Shown here in pieces: positions 53,744-64,000 of a stretch of DNA of 64,000 bases. A program made the translations under genes and the position numbers. Within the stretch, counting starts at the first letter, position 1; each line of letters starts with the position of its first letter. Source of the stretch: Apostichopus japonicus. Taxonomy: Eukaryota; Echinodermata; Holothuroidea; Aspidochirotida; Stichopodidae. The notes under the pieces were generated by a model, which ran no database searches, was not told where the DNA came from, and saw only the letters and a program-made list of their open reading frames with translations. Where the stretch lies: contig NC_092572.1 of assembly GCF_037975245.1 (NCBI RefSeq), positions 27,451,989 through 27,515,988 of the forward strand, given 5' to 3'.

Positions 53744-53971
53744 TTTGATCTACACGACAGCCATCCAGAGTTACTCGTCCATTGGGTCAGCGAGGGTCGG
53801 GACGAGATCATCTGCTTGACCCGTGACATCACCGTCTCAGAGACCTCCAACAGCAGCGTCCACATATCCTACGATTATGGCCGGACTTTTGAAAGGAAAG
53901 ATCTGCGTTATTCATCCGGTCAGGCAGCAATCTTTGACAAATTTTACCACAGCTCAGCGAGTGTGTCACGG
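53744..53971 (+). CDS. SORL1: SORL1 exon 2: first VPS10 propeller blades
   Basis: 228 nt, residues 85-160, phase 0 at both ends; acceptor TCTCCTTCAG, donor CGG/GTAACG. It contains HDSHPELLVHW, matching the start of the mature SorLA VPS10 domain, and an Asp-box SYDYGRTF (about residues 126-133). It ends FYHSSASVSR, where the vertebrate exon also ends before a YIFAD-type segment. Confidence 0.95.
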
Positions 53972-54848
53972 GTAACGCTATTATGAACTTGATAATTTAC
54001 ACCTGGGTTTCGAAGGAATTGACTTTCCCAGCATGCATTGCAAGTACTTTATCGTTTGAGCAGGAATCAGTAGTTGGCAGATTTGTATGCTCCTTATCTC
54101 GATCTCTCTGAAAACTCTACCATTGAAACTTCCCTATATTCAGACCTCTTTAACAGCAAACTTTTACCCCTACCTAGCTTGACATATATACATGGTCAGC
54201 ACCCATTACCACCTCCATCCCGAGTCATTCCTACAGTAAACTAAAAACGGTGATCCAGTCACATGTATGTTTGGCTTCACCCAGACGGAGAGTGTTGTGT
54301 GGTGTTCCACCTCTATAAAAGTATGGTTTAAATAATATTGCTTTAAATAATTCTCATAAAAACAGACCCTCTCTGCGTAATGTAAAACGATGACATTGTC
54401 GTTAAGGTCTCGATGAGCTTTTTTTTAGAAAATAAAGTACATTTAGAAGTTCCAGATACAGTAAGGCAGACAGATTGCCACGTCATGGTCGGTTCATACA
54501 AAACAAACGCTGAAATTCTGGAAGTTTGGATAAATTGACGACGCCATCGCTGTAATTTCATTCTTGGAATGAGAGTAAATGTATAAGTCACAACAATTCA
54601 CCAGTTAAACAAACCCATTACCACCACATAAATCACTGTACCTCTGCCATCCATATGGTACATGGTGTACCATCCATATGGTTCATGGTATGGTACACAC
54701 ATTGTGTTGGGTTGTTGTTCATTAATACAGTAATGTTTTGGTATATAATCATTACACAAACGTACAAATTTAAAATTGATTCTGTTTGTCTTAGAGCTAC
54801 TGTACTTTAGATGTTTTTTCTTTTTCTTTCTTTCTTGCACCTCTGCAG
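53972..54848 (+). other. SORL1 intron 2
   Basis: GT-AG intron of 877 bp, phase 0. I see nothing else in it except short direct repeats of CCATATGG near 54650-54680. Confidence 0.85.
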
Positions 54849-55010
54849 TACATCTTCAACGACTTGATACACAATGCCATCTGGGTGACCACGGATGTGG
54901 GTCGGTCCTTCAGTCATTACCAGGTATCCTTCAGGCCTTCCACGATATCAATGCACGAGAGTGCCGAGAACATCGTACTCGCAATGGATGACCAGGACCA
55001 AGAAAAGAAG
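54849..55010 (+). CDS. SORL1: SORL1 exon 3
   Basis: 162 nt, residues 161-214, phase 0 at both ends, acceptor CTCTGCAG. It encodes YIFNDLIHNAIWVTTDVG, including the Asp-box TTDVGRSF (about residues 174-181), and ends QEKK. The donor is GC, in the context AAG/GCAAGT. The nearby GT (55014) would leave phase 1 and break the join to exon 4. Confidence 0.92.
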
Positions 55011-56242
55011 GCAAGTATTGTCTCTCCCATCTTTTTCATTTTTGGGACAAATATTATTTGCATTTTTGCCGGTTTCTGTTTGCTAAATTGGAGGAGTTAC
55101 AAACACAAGAGGCAAAATGACAGTGAATTAAATTACATCTTCAAAGGCAAATTTGTAAATTTTTGAAGAATTTTGGAAACCTTAATTTCAGATATGAAAT
55201 AAATGTTGACTACGAAAAGGATGATAATAATAATAATACAAGTTTATATAGCGCATAATCAGCAAAGCTGCTCAAAGCGCTTTACAAATGTAAAAACAAA
55301 CAAAAACAAAACAATGACCTACATTGTAATGAAAATCTAATTTCCCAACATCATTAGAATCTTGACAGCTTGGTAGGACAACCGAAAAGACTGCTTTAAG
55401 GTGTCGTTCACCTGCTAGTAGATAGGAAGTATCAATTGAGGGAACATTCTGTATAAAACCTAAAAACAAATAAAAACAAACAATGACCTACATTGTTATT
55501 AAAATCTAATTTCCCAACATCATTAGAATCTTGACAGCTTGGTAGGACAACCGAAAAGAATGCTTTAAGGTTTCGTTCACCTGCTAGTAGATAGGAAGTA
55601 TCAATTGAGGGAACATTCTGTATAAAACCTAAAAACAAATAAAAACAAAACAATGACCTACATTGTTATTAAAATCTAATTTCCCAACATCATTAGAATC
55701 GGGAACATTCTGTATAAAGTTAAAGATCATTATGTGTATCCATTCTGAGCTTGTTTCGTTATTATCATCATTTCGAAGGCTCATGATATGACGTTTATAA
55801 GGTATCAGTTAGTATTCATAACCCCCACTATATAGGAAGCATGATTTCTTTATTATAATTATTTTCAAATATTTCTTCTTATTGTGATCAGCAGTAAAAT
55901 AAAAAAATTAATAACCTCATAGAACAAAGAAGTGATGAAATATCCTCCTTTCCCCACAGTCGCAGTCACAATACTCCCTCTGTGTCAACGATAAACATGA
56001 ACCACAAAGCTTTGTGTTCAATCTGTATGCGTATAGTAGACAAACTACGTCTCCAAGACTTAACTTCTCTGAGTTACGAGATTCAAAATGGTTTTTGGAT
56101 ACCGCCGGGTGTGATTGTTTTGTGTATGTGTGATAGAATGGTTCCCTCAAGCTTTTCTGGCTTACATGACAGACACCACAACTTAAAATCACTGTCTCAT
56201 TTTTGACCTCTGATCCCATTTTTCCTTCTTCGTTTTTAACAG
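55011..56242 (+). other. SORL1 intron 3, GC-AG type
   Basis: Starts GCAAGT and ends TTTTTAACAG. GC-AG introns need a near-perfect donor, which this has. It holds a SINE tail and tandem repeats at 55220-55715. Confidence 0.85.
55220..55715 (-). repeat. SINE-type tail joined to a 170-bp tandem repeat (about 2.4 copies)
   Basis: On the minus strand the end reads AAAGCGCTTTGAGCAGC, then GCGCTATATAAACTTG and an ATT repeat, the same tail type as the SINE at 20757-21072. It is preceded by units of 169-170 bp (CAATGACCTACATTGT in plus orientation at 55312, 55481 and 55651). The SINE body may have been amplified in tandem. Confidence 0.8.
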
Positions 56243-56310
56243 CTTTGGTTGTCAGAAAATTTTGGTGCAACTTGGAGAGTGGTACAGCGAGATGTGAAGT
56301 CGTTTTTCTG
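56243..56310 (+). CDS. SORL1: SORL1 exon 4
   Basis: 68 nt, phase 0 in and phase 2 out, donor TG/GTGAGA. It encodes LWLSENFGATW (Asp-box SENFGATW) and QRDVKSFFW, with the last Trp codon split. It matches SorLA LWKSDDFGQTW and VKSFSW. Confidence 0.93.
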
Positions 56311-58162
56311 GTGAGAAGGAATGACATCACAATATGAAATTGAATGAACCTTTTTTAAATTCTATATTCTATTCTACATATATGCACTCAAATCTACCTA
56401 GCCTGCAACAGTTGGTAACATGTTAGCACTGCGCACCCACTGACCTCCTACCTTAGGGTCAACACCTACTTCCTGTTCCTTCGATTCTTAAGGCTTACAA
56501 CTGTATTTCTAGTGTGATTTTACATCCATTGGAATCTTGTTGTTTTTATAAAAGTTGATGGTGAAGTTTTTGAAATCAGCAAGGATCTGTATTCAAGAAG
56601 GCATCACCTGCATTAAGCACTGATAGGTTTTGCTTATTTTCGCTTATTTTGCTATAATTTTGTAGCTTTTTGTACATGTCTACTCTCTGAGGCAGAAGGA
56701 AACTTGTTATTAGCTTTACAAGTAGCTTAGAATATATAGTCTGGTGATGATGTTGTCAGATAAATGTTTACCTGTCAAGTGTGATTCTTGAAACCATATG
56801 AACTCCCAAGTATTGATTTCAAGTTGAACTTCTAGCTCCAAATAGTTTAGAAAATGGTCAGCAGCTCCCAGTACGACATGACGCACCTACTTTAATACTC
56901 TTGTGTGTTTACATGCCCTCTTACCTGTGTCATATACAAAAGCATCCAATCTACCTATAGCTTCTAACAGCAATGGGTAACGTTTTAGTATTGTGAACCT
57001 CCTCTGGCCCCTCTGGGTAAACCTGTCGTATCCGTCATTCGTCAAGCTTACAATGCGAAGCTCACTGAGCCGTCTTCATCAGCTTAAATCCACTCTATTT
57101 TTCAGTTTTTACCAAACATAATAATGGAATCAGGTTTTTTCTATGAGCCCTACATAAAATTTACAAACTGCAACACAGTCTGGCTCTAATAGTTGTTACA
57201 CACGAATTAAGACCTGCATAGCCAAATCGGTTTATTTTTGTTACAGAAATTGAGGATTTGTATGATTTTCGATGACATAATCTTAAATTCTCGTCATAAA
57301 TATTAAGTACTGACAAACGGTGATCGTAAACAGGTAACAGATAAATTTGGTTCCCTGGTAGTGTGATATTCTTTACATGTTAAGCCCTCAAAGCTCTTTG
57401 GACTCTCAAAGGGGAATTGCGTTCGAACAGAATTTTCACATCACATTTCTGTAATTTCCCAAAGTTAATGTATCAAACTGACTACATAATTTTTGGGGAA
57501 GAGAGGAAAAGGAAGAGCATGTCATTTGTCTATATATCTGATGCGATAAATTTTGGCACCTTGTCAAAAGAAGGAATGCTGAGGGGGGCTGCAGTATCTT
57601 GCAGCCAAGCTGTGCATAATGTAGTTATCTTGTGCTGTGTACAGTAGTTTCACACAATAGGCACTGCTGGTCTACAGAGATATGCACTATTGTTTAATAT
57701 TGATTCAGCCTAGCTGAGCATGATCTTGCAGCTGCTGCAGCCCACCCTTTTGACAAAGTGCTTTAACTGGAAAAGATGTTTTACCTTCACCATTAGTGAT
57801 CCAGAGGTGTACAGGTATCAGGCATGAGCTTTTCCGCGAATTCGCGGAATATCCGTGACTTCTTTTCTACCTCGGGGACAAGAACTATTATCCTAACACA
57901 CTGTAGCATACGCAAACTGGAGCCTATACTGCAATATTTGCAAAGTTCCGGTATTTTTTTTTTTACCCCAAGCTCATCCCTGAGGTATATGCCTAGGAAT
58001 GTAAACTTAAATGTTTTGAGACTTTGTTAAATTCCAATGTGTATGAATGTTCTGTATAAGCAGACAACAAAAAATTGTACTGAACATAATTTCGGGCACT
58101 GAGGGGTATGTTTTTTTTATCCTCATGTTTCATGTTGATCCGTTACTCTTTGATGCTTGCAG
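56311..58162 (+). other. SORL1 intron 4
   Basis: GT-AG intron of 1852 bp, phase 2. No other feature is seen. Confidence 0.85.
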
Positions 58163-58436
58163 GGGAGTGGAGGGATTCGACAAGCCCGAGGCTCTTTACG
58201 TGGAGCGAGAGGAACATGGTGGCTTAGGCTCGGTTCTGAGATCAGAGGACTACTTTGAAGACAATCTCTACGAAATTGTCATCACCGGGGTAAAGGATTT
58301 TGAAGTGAAAAACGATTACCTCTTCGCCACGAAACCTCATGATGACGAGGAGATGGACCACGTGTTGGACCTCTGGGTGTCCCATAAGAGGGAGCAGTTT
58401 GTGAAGGCCCATTTCCCAACTGAATTAGTTACAAAG
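58163..58436 (+). CDS. SORL1: SORL1 exon 5
   Basis: 274 nt: one base completes Trp237, then 91 codons (residues 238-328), phase 0 out; acceptor GCTTGCAG, donor AAG/GTGAGA. It encodes GFDKPEALYVEREEHGG and an acidic segment DDEEMDHVLDLWVS. It matches the SorLA stretch with YIERHEPSG and LWVSFGRK. Confidence 0.94.
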
Positions 58437-58629
58437 GTGAGACAAATAAATTTGAGTGTCCAGAACTCTATGTGTTGTATTTTGTGACAGAGCTTCTTCT
58501 TTTTCTTTGTATGATATGGAGTGAACTGTCAAAATGTGTATAGAACAGTCAGTATGACACATTCAAGATTCTTTTGAAAGTTCACCTGTTTCAGCAGGCT
58601 TCGCAGAAACTACTTGCCCATTTTTGCAC

Positions 58630-58945
58630 TTCAGTGCCTTTTGAAACTGTCTTTGACACTTCATTGTCCTTTGAAACCATGTTGGACACTTCATTATCTT
58701 TGAAACCATCTTTGACACTTCATGTCTTTTGAAACTCTCTTTGACACTTCATTATCCTTGGAAACCATCTTTGACACTTCATTGTCCTTTGAAACCATCT
58801 TTGACACTTTGTTGTCTTTTGAAACCATCTTTGACACTTTGTTGTCTTTTGAAACCATCTTTGACACTTCATTGTCCTTTGAAACCGTCTTTGACACTTC
58901 ATTGTCCTTTGAAACTGTCGTTTGCATTTCATTGTCCTTTTAGAC
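58630..58945. repeat. 30-bp minisatellite, about ten copies
   Basis: Unit TTTGACACTTCATTGTCCTT then TGAAACCATC, with variants. A period of 30 (a multiple of 3) keeps several frames open on both strands; these are not genes. Confidence 0.95.
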
Positions 58946-60654
58946 TTTTTTACACTTCATGCAATTTCAGGCAAATTAGGCAAAAAACTCAACTTTGGTT
59001 TCAAATGAAACAACGTCAAAGAATAAGGTTTGTGACAATTTAGTCTGTTACCTAATTCTTAAAGGAGTGAAATCAGGCATAAAATGTGAAGGTTTAAAAC
59101 AGAACAACAACATGAAAGAATAAGGCCCCTGGAAACAGTCTCCTTTTCTTAGTCAAGGAAGGAATTTCAGCATAAAATTCAAAAGTTTTAAAGCAATCAT
59201 AGAGAAAAAAATAAAATAAATAAGAAAAGGTAAAATTTACTTAATATTTTAGGATTACAATACATTATATTATTGCAATACACTGGCAAATCAGGTGCCA
59301 GCAATGGTTAGTTTTATTCACCTAGATTCAGGGGTATTCAATTTCAGTTTTGTATATATACTCAAATCAAGCATTGAACAAAGAATTTAGCCATAAATGT
59401 CTAAACACATGTAAAAGCAAACTGAAACATCATGGAACTCTTTCAGTCTACAGAAGCTTCTATATGTATTGCCGTATTGTAGAGGGATATAGGCTAATTA
59501 TGAACATCCAAATGGTTTCATTCACCTGCTAGATCTTTGTAGTTACTCTGAGGGTAATCCAAGTTATATTGGAATAAAACCCATTCGTTGGCAAGTTAAC
59601 AAGTTTGACAGTACAATGAAAACAAACATTCCACTTTTGAGGGCCATGCTTGTAGGAAAAGTTTTAGCAAACAGTAGGTTTGATAAACGAACGAAGTACA
59701 ACATTGTTAGTTTATACTCAGGTCATGCTTGTTTTTTTCTGTTTCATTTATTTACTTATCGACCTTGTTAAACGAGATAGTCAGCAGCAATGTAAACATT
59801 AAAAAAAAAAAATGAAGCTCCTAGAACGATCCTTGAATCAGGGAGAAGCATTTATAGGTTTGTGAACCCTGTCACCTCCTTGCAGTTTATATCAGAATGT
59901 AAATATTTTAATAGGACTCTTATCAAAGCCATAAAACAACTAAACCTACACTGATTGATAAATAACAGATTGCCGGGAATGGTCACGTGATACCATATCA
60001 GCCAATCACAGTCCTAGAATGAAAATAATGGATCAAACCTGAGAATTATTTATGTACCTATGACAACAATGTGTATTTTAGCTTTAATCTCTTAGTTTAA
60101 AGGCATTGTAGGTTGTTTTAATGTCATAAATTATATCTCTCATTATATATTACAGTATTCCTGTGTTAGAGCTGCAATTTTTTTTTCCATGTCAGGTCCA
60201 ATTTTGTCATTTCTGGTTATCCCTTGTTAGGTTGACCAAACAGTAAAATTCGGAAGTCCGAAGGAAATGTAGCAAAACAACAAAGAATGACCAATATGTA
60301 CACAGTAGGAAAGATGTGTAGGTTTGATAAATAGAACAGCAGCCTTTGAGGTAGTAAAAGTCCCATTCCGATGGATCATAGGCAGCTATTTCATTATATT
60401 TATCATTTATTTTATTTTATTTTAAATGATATTATTTTTATTTTATATTATTTTTATTTTATATTATTTATATTTTATATTAATATATATTTATTGTATT
60501 ATTATAAAACAGCTATTTTAGTTTGACGTCAGTATCTTCGATATGACAGAGTGGCAACGCAGACTTATCAAATAACTTTATATTTGGGTTATAATTTGGT
60601 CAGAATTTGACGTAACGAACCGTTCAACCGTTTTTTACACTGGACAAATCAACA

Positions 60655-60815
60655 TAAACTGTACCAATCAACATGATCTCTACAAACCAATCTGTACTCT
60701 GTACAAACAAGATAATCTGTGCAAATCAAGATAATCTGTGCAAATCAAGATAATCTGTGCAAATCAAGAAAATCTGTACAAATGAAGATAATCTGTGCAA
60801 ATCAACATAACCTGT
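60655..60815. repeat. 20-bp minisatellite, about six to seven copies
   Basis: Unit CAAATCAAGATAATCTGTG, with diverged copies at the edges. Confidence 0.92.
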
Positions 60816-61318
60816 GCAGTTTTTGTTAAAGGTCTTCAACCTGTGTACACTGACTGTATACTGTTAATTCACCACCACCTTTAAGAAACCTGTGTTATCT
60901 TTAATACACAGTTACGGCTATATGCTAGCCTTAAAGACTTTTAATTAAAAAAAGTTGACTTCATTACAGATGCCTGTGTATGAAAACAGGCCTGCAATCA
61001 GGCATATCTAGAAGCTAATCACTTGCTTTTTCTACTCATTCACATGTTGCTAAAAAAAGACCCAATTTGTTTCTTTGTTATACATGTTTCAACCCTTTAA
61101 ATCTTTCTATTGCAAAATTTGGCTCCGTCACAGATCTCTTCGTATAGAGACAGTCCAGGTCAGGTCCATACTTTTGCATCAGGCTTAAAGTCCTCCCACC
61201 TCCTTTCATGGATATATAGAAGATTGGAGGGGGTGGTTGGGGGGGGGGAAAGAGTGAGGTTCTTGTCAATATTGAGTTTCATTTAAAAGTTTCAGATAAA
61301 AAATCCACTACGGAAAAC

Positions 61319-61409
61319 ATGTGTAAACACTTTGGATGGTATAATGAGAAGGAAGGTCACTGACCGGGTATGACCGGTCACTGAGGGGGCACAGTGTTAA
61401 AAGATTACC
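61319..61409. repeat. Intron repeat, copy A (partner at 62252-62346)
   Basis: Shares AAACACTTTGGATGGTA, TGACCGGGTATGAC and CACAGTGTTAAAAGATTAC with the copy in intron 6. The two lie in the same orientation on either side of exon 6. Confidence 0.9.
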
Positions 61410-61557
61410 AGGGCATACTAGACACGGTAGAATGCAGTGCTAAGGTTGTGGGAGACAGGTAAGCGGGTTACTCGTAAATATAAAAATATTAAAACCAGCA
61501 AGTTTTATAATTTTCACTTACTTTCATTCATTCATTTATTTATTTATTTTTGTCCAG

Positions 61558-62124
61558 GGCTTTTATATAGCTGATGCCTCAGAAGAACAGGTGTTTGTCT
61601 GTGTAAATCATAACAAAGTCAACAGCAATCTGTACATATCCGAGGCAGGCGGCTTTAAATTCTCGCTCTCCCTCGAAGGCGTGGTCTACTTCAGCCCCGA
61701 GGGCCCCGGTAAGGATTCTTGGCTGAGCCAGTACGCAGACGAACCGTTTGCTGATATCTACAAGGTCGAGGGATTACGAGGCATCTACATCGCGTCCCAG
61801 TTCCTAGATACGGAGGGCGACTTTGACGAGGAGAACATGGTATCCCTGATCACCTTTGACAAAGGTGGAGAATGGCAGCCGTTGAACCCTCCTGGGTACG
61901 ACCACTCCGGCCAGCCCATCGACTGTCAGGTCAACTGTTCTCTGCACCTCTCGCAGAAAGTAGGACGATATCGGCCGGGGTCCAGATTGATCCCGATGGT
62001 GTCCAAGTCTTCGGCACCAGGGATTATCCTTGGCACAGGAATCGTGGGGGGCAACCTGGACACCAGTTATTCAGATGACTACAGTATCTTTCTCTCGAGA
62101 ACAGCAGGAGCAACCTGGCATCAG
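61558..62124 (+). CDS. SORL1: SORL1 exon 6: central VPS10 propeller
   Basis: 567 nt, residues 329-517, phase 0 at both ends; acceptor TTGTCCAG, donor CAG/GTGAGA. It encodes GFYIADASEEQVFVCVNHN, a segment with FKFSLSLEGV, EPFADIYKVEGLRGIYIAS, the Asp-box-like TFDKGGEW, a Cys pair in DCQVNC and SRTAGATW. It is longer than typical vertebrate exons here, implying merged exons. Base composition is clearly more GC-rich than the introns. Confidence 0.95.
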
Positions 62125-62251
62125 GTGAGAAGAAGGGATGTCCAGGTTCTTTGAGGTCTATGTATCCATATTAGTCTTGCTGTTGCAGAGCAATTTTCCT
62201 TGTCTTGGGAAAGGCTTGGTATCATGTTTAAGTATGTTTAAGTATGGAAAC

Positions 62252-62346
62252 GCATGTATAAACACTTTGGATGGTAGAACGAGACGGAAGGGCATTGACC
62301 GGGTATGACAGGTCACTGAGGGTGCACAGTGTTAAAAGATTACTAG
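62252..62346. repeat. Intron repeat, copy B
   Basis: Same repeat as 61319-61409, about 85-90% alike by eye. Confidence 0.9.
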
Positions 62347-62781
62347 GAGTGGGAGTGGGTGGGGGAGGGCTGTAGAGAGGGGGGTGCCAGATTTCAATTA
62401 CAGCAGCATCGCTGGTCTATTTTGTAGTGTTTTTCAAGTTGGCACTTGTTTCTTTTCTGATCTAGCCTCAAATATCTTAAATTTTAGGCTGTTTCTGCAA
62501 CTTGTGTACATTCATGAATTCAAATTAACCCTTCCCGAATAGTGAACCAGGCCAGTTGTTCATCGGGTTTATCTCACCCGTCGTGTCTAAATCTGTAAAA
62601 GCGATTTGCCTTTCATTTTCTTCTGTTCATCCTTTTGGGATGCCTTTGTAAAGTTTTATGATCTGCTTTGCCCTTTTGAGCTCTCAATACCTGATCTTCT
62701 TCCAAAGAAGTCTCTATTCTGCTGACAACATGTCTCCAGGTTGCACACAATACAATGTGTACTAGAACTAGAGAATGAAAA

Positions 62782-63075
62782 GGTATCTCGGAGTTAAGCT
62801 TCCTACTGTTACATTAACTCTTACCCAGCGTCGTTAGAAAAGTTGCTGCCATAGTTTTCAAACATCAGGAATCACTTCTGGATTTAAATTTGATTCAGAT
62901 GACTGTGACCTTTGAACTCTTCCTGTAGGTGTATCTCGGATATAAGCTCCTTGTTACATTATCCAGTTTACCCAGCGTTGTTAGAAAAGTTGCTGCCATA
63001 GTTTTCGAACGTTAGGAATCACTTCTGGATTTAAATTTGATTTAGATGTCTGTGACCTTTGAACTCTTCCTGTAG
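62782..63075. repeat. Two 147-bp tandem units, each ending in a 3' splice site
   Basis: Units 62782-62928 and 62929-63075 share CGTTAGAAAAGTTGCTGCC-type and ACTTCTGGATTTAAATTTGA segments, and both end TTTGAACTCTTCCTGTAG. The real acceptor of exon 7 ends the second. Use of the first would add 147 nt in phase, but that stretch has an in-frame TAG at about 63013. Confidence 0.93.
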
Positions 63076-63736
63076 GTGCTCCTGGGTCATTACTTCTTCA
63101 CATTCGGGGATCACGGAGGAGTGATCACAGCCGTCAAAGAATACGGCTCGACCAACGAGGTAGAGTATACCATCAACGAGGGACAGACCTGGGTCAAGGA
63201 CGTCTTCAACCAGGAGAAGATATACGTCTACGGGCTCATGACGGAGCCCGGCGAGCAGAGTACCACCTTCACCGTCTTTGGATCCGAAGTCAGCAAGCAC
63301 AGCTGGCTGATCGTCCAGGTCGACACCAGGCGGGCCCTGGGCCCCGATTGCCAGGACAGCGACTACAAACGGTGGTGGCCGGGAGAGGACATAGTCGGTG
63401 TGAAATGCCTCCTGGGACGTAAGATGATCTACGAGAGGCGGGAGACCAACTCGGCCTGTTACAACGGACGGGACTACGACCGTCCCATCGAGGTGGAGAA
63501 CTGTACCTGCACCAGAGAAGACTACGAGTGCGACGAAGGCTACGAAAACTTGGACTACACCAAGGAAGTCTGTACCAAAGATGTCGACGACATGACAGAT
63601 CCGGGCGCCGTGCCCGGAGTCTGCCCCGAGGGGACCACTTACAGAAGGTCGAAAGGTTACCGCAAGGTACAAGGGGACACCTGTGTGGGGAACAACACCA
63701 ACTACGAAGCCGAGACAGTTGCCTGCCCCATTGCAA
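63076..63736 (+). CDS. SORL1: SORL1 exon 7: last VPS10 blades and 10CC domain
   Basis: 661 nt, residues 518-737 plus one base, phase 1 out (donor GTGAGT). It starts VLLGHYFFTFGDHGG and has NEGQTW and YGLMTEPGEQSTTFTVFGS. The cysteine-rich 10CC region follows: ALGPDCQDSDYKRWWPG, CLLGRKMIYERR, CTCTREDYECDEGYENLDY, CPEGTTYRRSKGYRKVQGD and ACPIA. Vertebrate SorLA has the same Cys order and also exits near CPLA. The 10CC part locks the propeller from outside. Confidence 0.95.
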
Positions 63737-64000
63737 GTGAGTACCACGTTTTTTATTTTCTCAAGGGGAAGTATGATTCCGAGTGGCATTTATCAGTCTA
63801 CGATGTGAACGAGATATACAAAGCTGTCAACTCATCAGATTTCAAATAAGGAAGTTGCAGGAACAAGTTTGTTAAAGTCTTTCCCCTGTAGAGATTATGA
63901 GGAAACTGGAGTCGATTACTCAACCCAAGTCGGGACAATGGACGGTCATGACTGGACTCAAGCCTCAAAAGGAGTGACTCTTTACAATTCTTTAACAATT
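63737..64000 (+). other. SORL1 intron 7, start only
   Basis: Begins GTGAGT in phase 1. Frames open past it (to 63849) are read-through of the intron. Confidence 0.85.

Larger units (their letters stand above)
58437..61557 (+). other. SORL1 intron 5
   Basis: GT-AG intron of 3121 bp, phase 0, with minisatellites at 58630-58945 and 60655-60815, an AT-rich stretch at 60400-60500, and one copy of a repeat (61319-61409) found again in intron 6. Confidence 0.85.
62125..63075 (+). other. SORL1 intron 6
   Basis: GT-AG intron of 951 bp, phase 0. It contains the second copy of the flanking repeat (62252-62346) and two tandem 147-bp units at its 3' end (62782-63075). Confidence 0.88.

Noticed and set aside
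58694-59043. Open frames on both strands with a ten-residue repeat
   Set aside because: The minisatellite period of 30 is a multiple of three, so frames stay open by chance; it lies inside SORL1 intron 5.
63031-63789. 252-codon minus-strand frame and other frames overlapping SORL1 exon 7
   Set aside because: Shadows of the GC-rich SORL1 exon; the plus frame has clear VPS10 and 10CC motifs.

Overview
This is a eukaryotic, intron-rich, AT-rich animal window. It is dense in microsatellites, minisatellites, tRNA-derived SINE sequence and DNA-transposon relics. It carries a clear SORL1 orthologue and a Polinton/Maverick polymerase relic, which together suggest a marine invertebrate, perhaps an echinoderm. 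The species cannot be proved from the sequence. Very few of the long open frames are genes: the largest ones are translations of tetranucleotide and trinucleotide repeats. The real coding sequence lies in short exons, placed here by splice sites, reading phase and protein motifs.

Two genes lie head to head. On the minus strand (about 26247 down to 874) is a gene of about 18 visible exons for a modular membrane receptor. It has a leucine-rich-repeat N-terminal cap, 13 LRRs, a C-terminal cap, a cysteine-rich GCC2/GCC3 (ephrin-receptor-like) stalk, about 8-10 membrane helices and a short cytoplasmic tail. Eleven of its LRR exons are exactly 72 nt and phase 2, and every LRR-LRR junction codon encodes Leu, Val or Ile. 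Its first exon was not found, at least one exon between the LRR cap and the stalk is missing, and the C-terminal cap exon holds an apparent one-base frameshift.

On the plus strand, 31008 to the window edge holds seven exons of a SORL1/SorLA (LR11) orthologue. They cover the signal peptide, propeptide with a furin-type site, the ten-bladed VPS10 propeller and the 10CC domain. The LDL-receptor-type propeller, LA repeats, fibronectin domains and membrane anchor must lie past 64000. All junction phases agree. One intron is GC-AG, and the acceptor of exon 7 is tandemly duplicated.

Between and inside the genes: 13305-18784 is an intron of the LRR gene with a decayed Polinton/Maverick protein-primed DNA polymerase B in opposite orientation. 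27599-29447 is a hAT-like non-autonomous element with 8-bp target-site duplications, filled by about 310 GATA units. 31260-53743 is the very long first intron of SORL1, full of the self-complementary motif TACAGTAC/GTACTGTA, several minisatellites and a near-perfect 95-bp palindrome. No rRNA gene, CRISPR array or bacterial-type operon is present.
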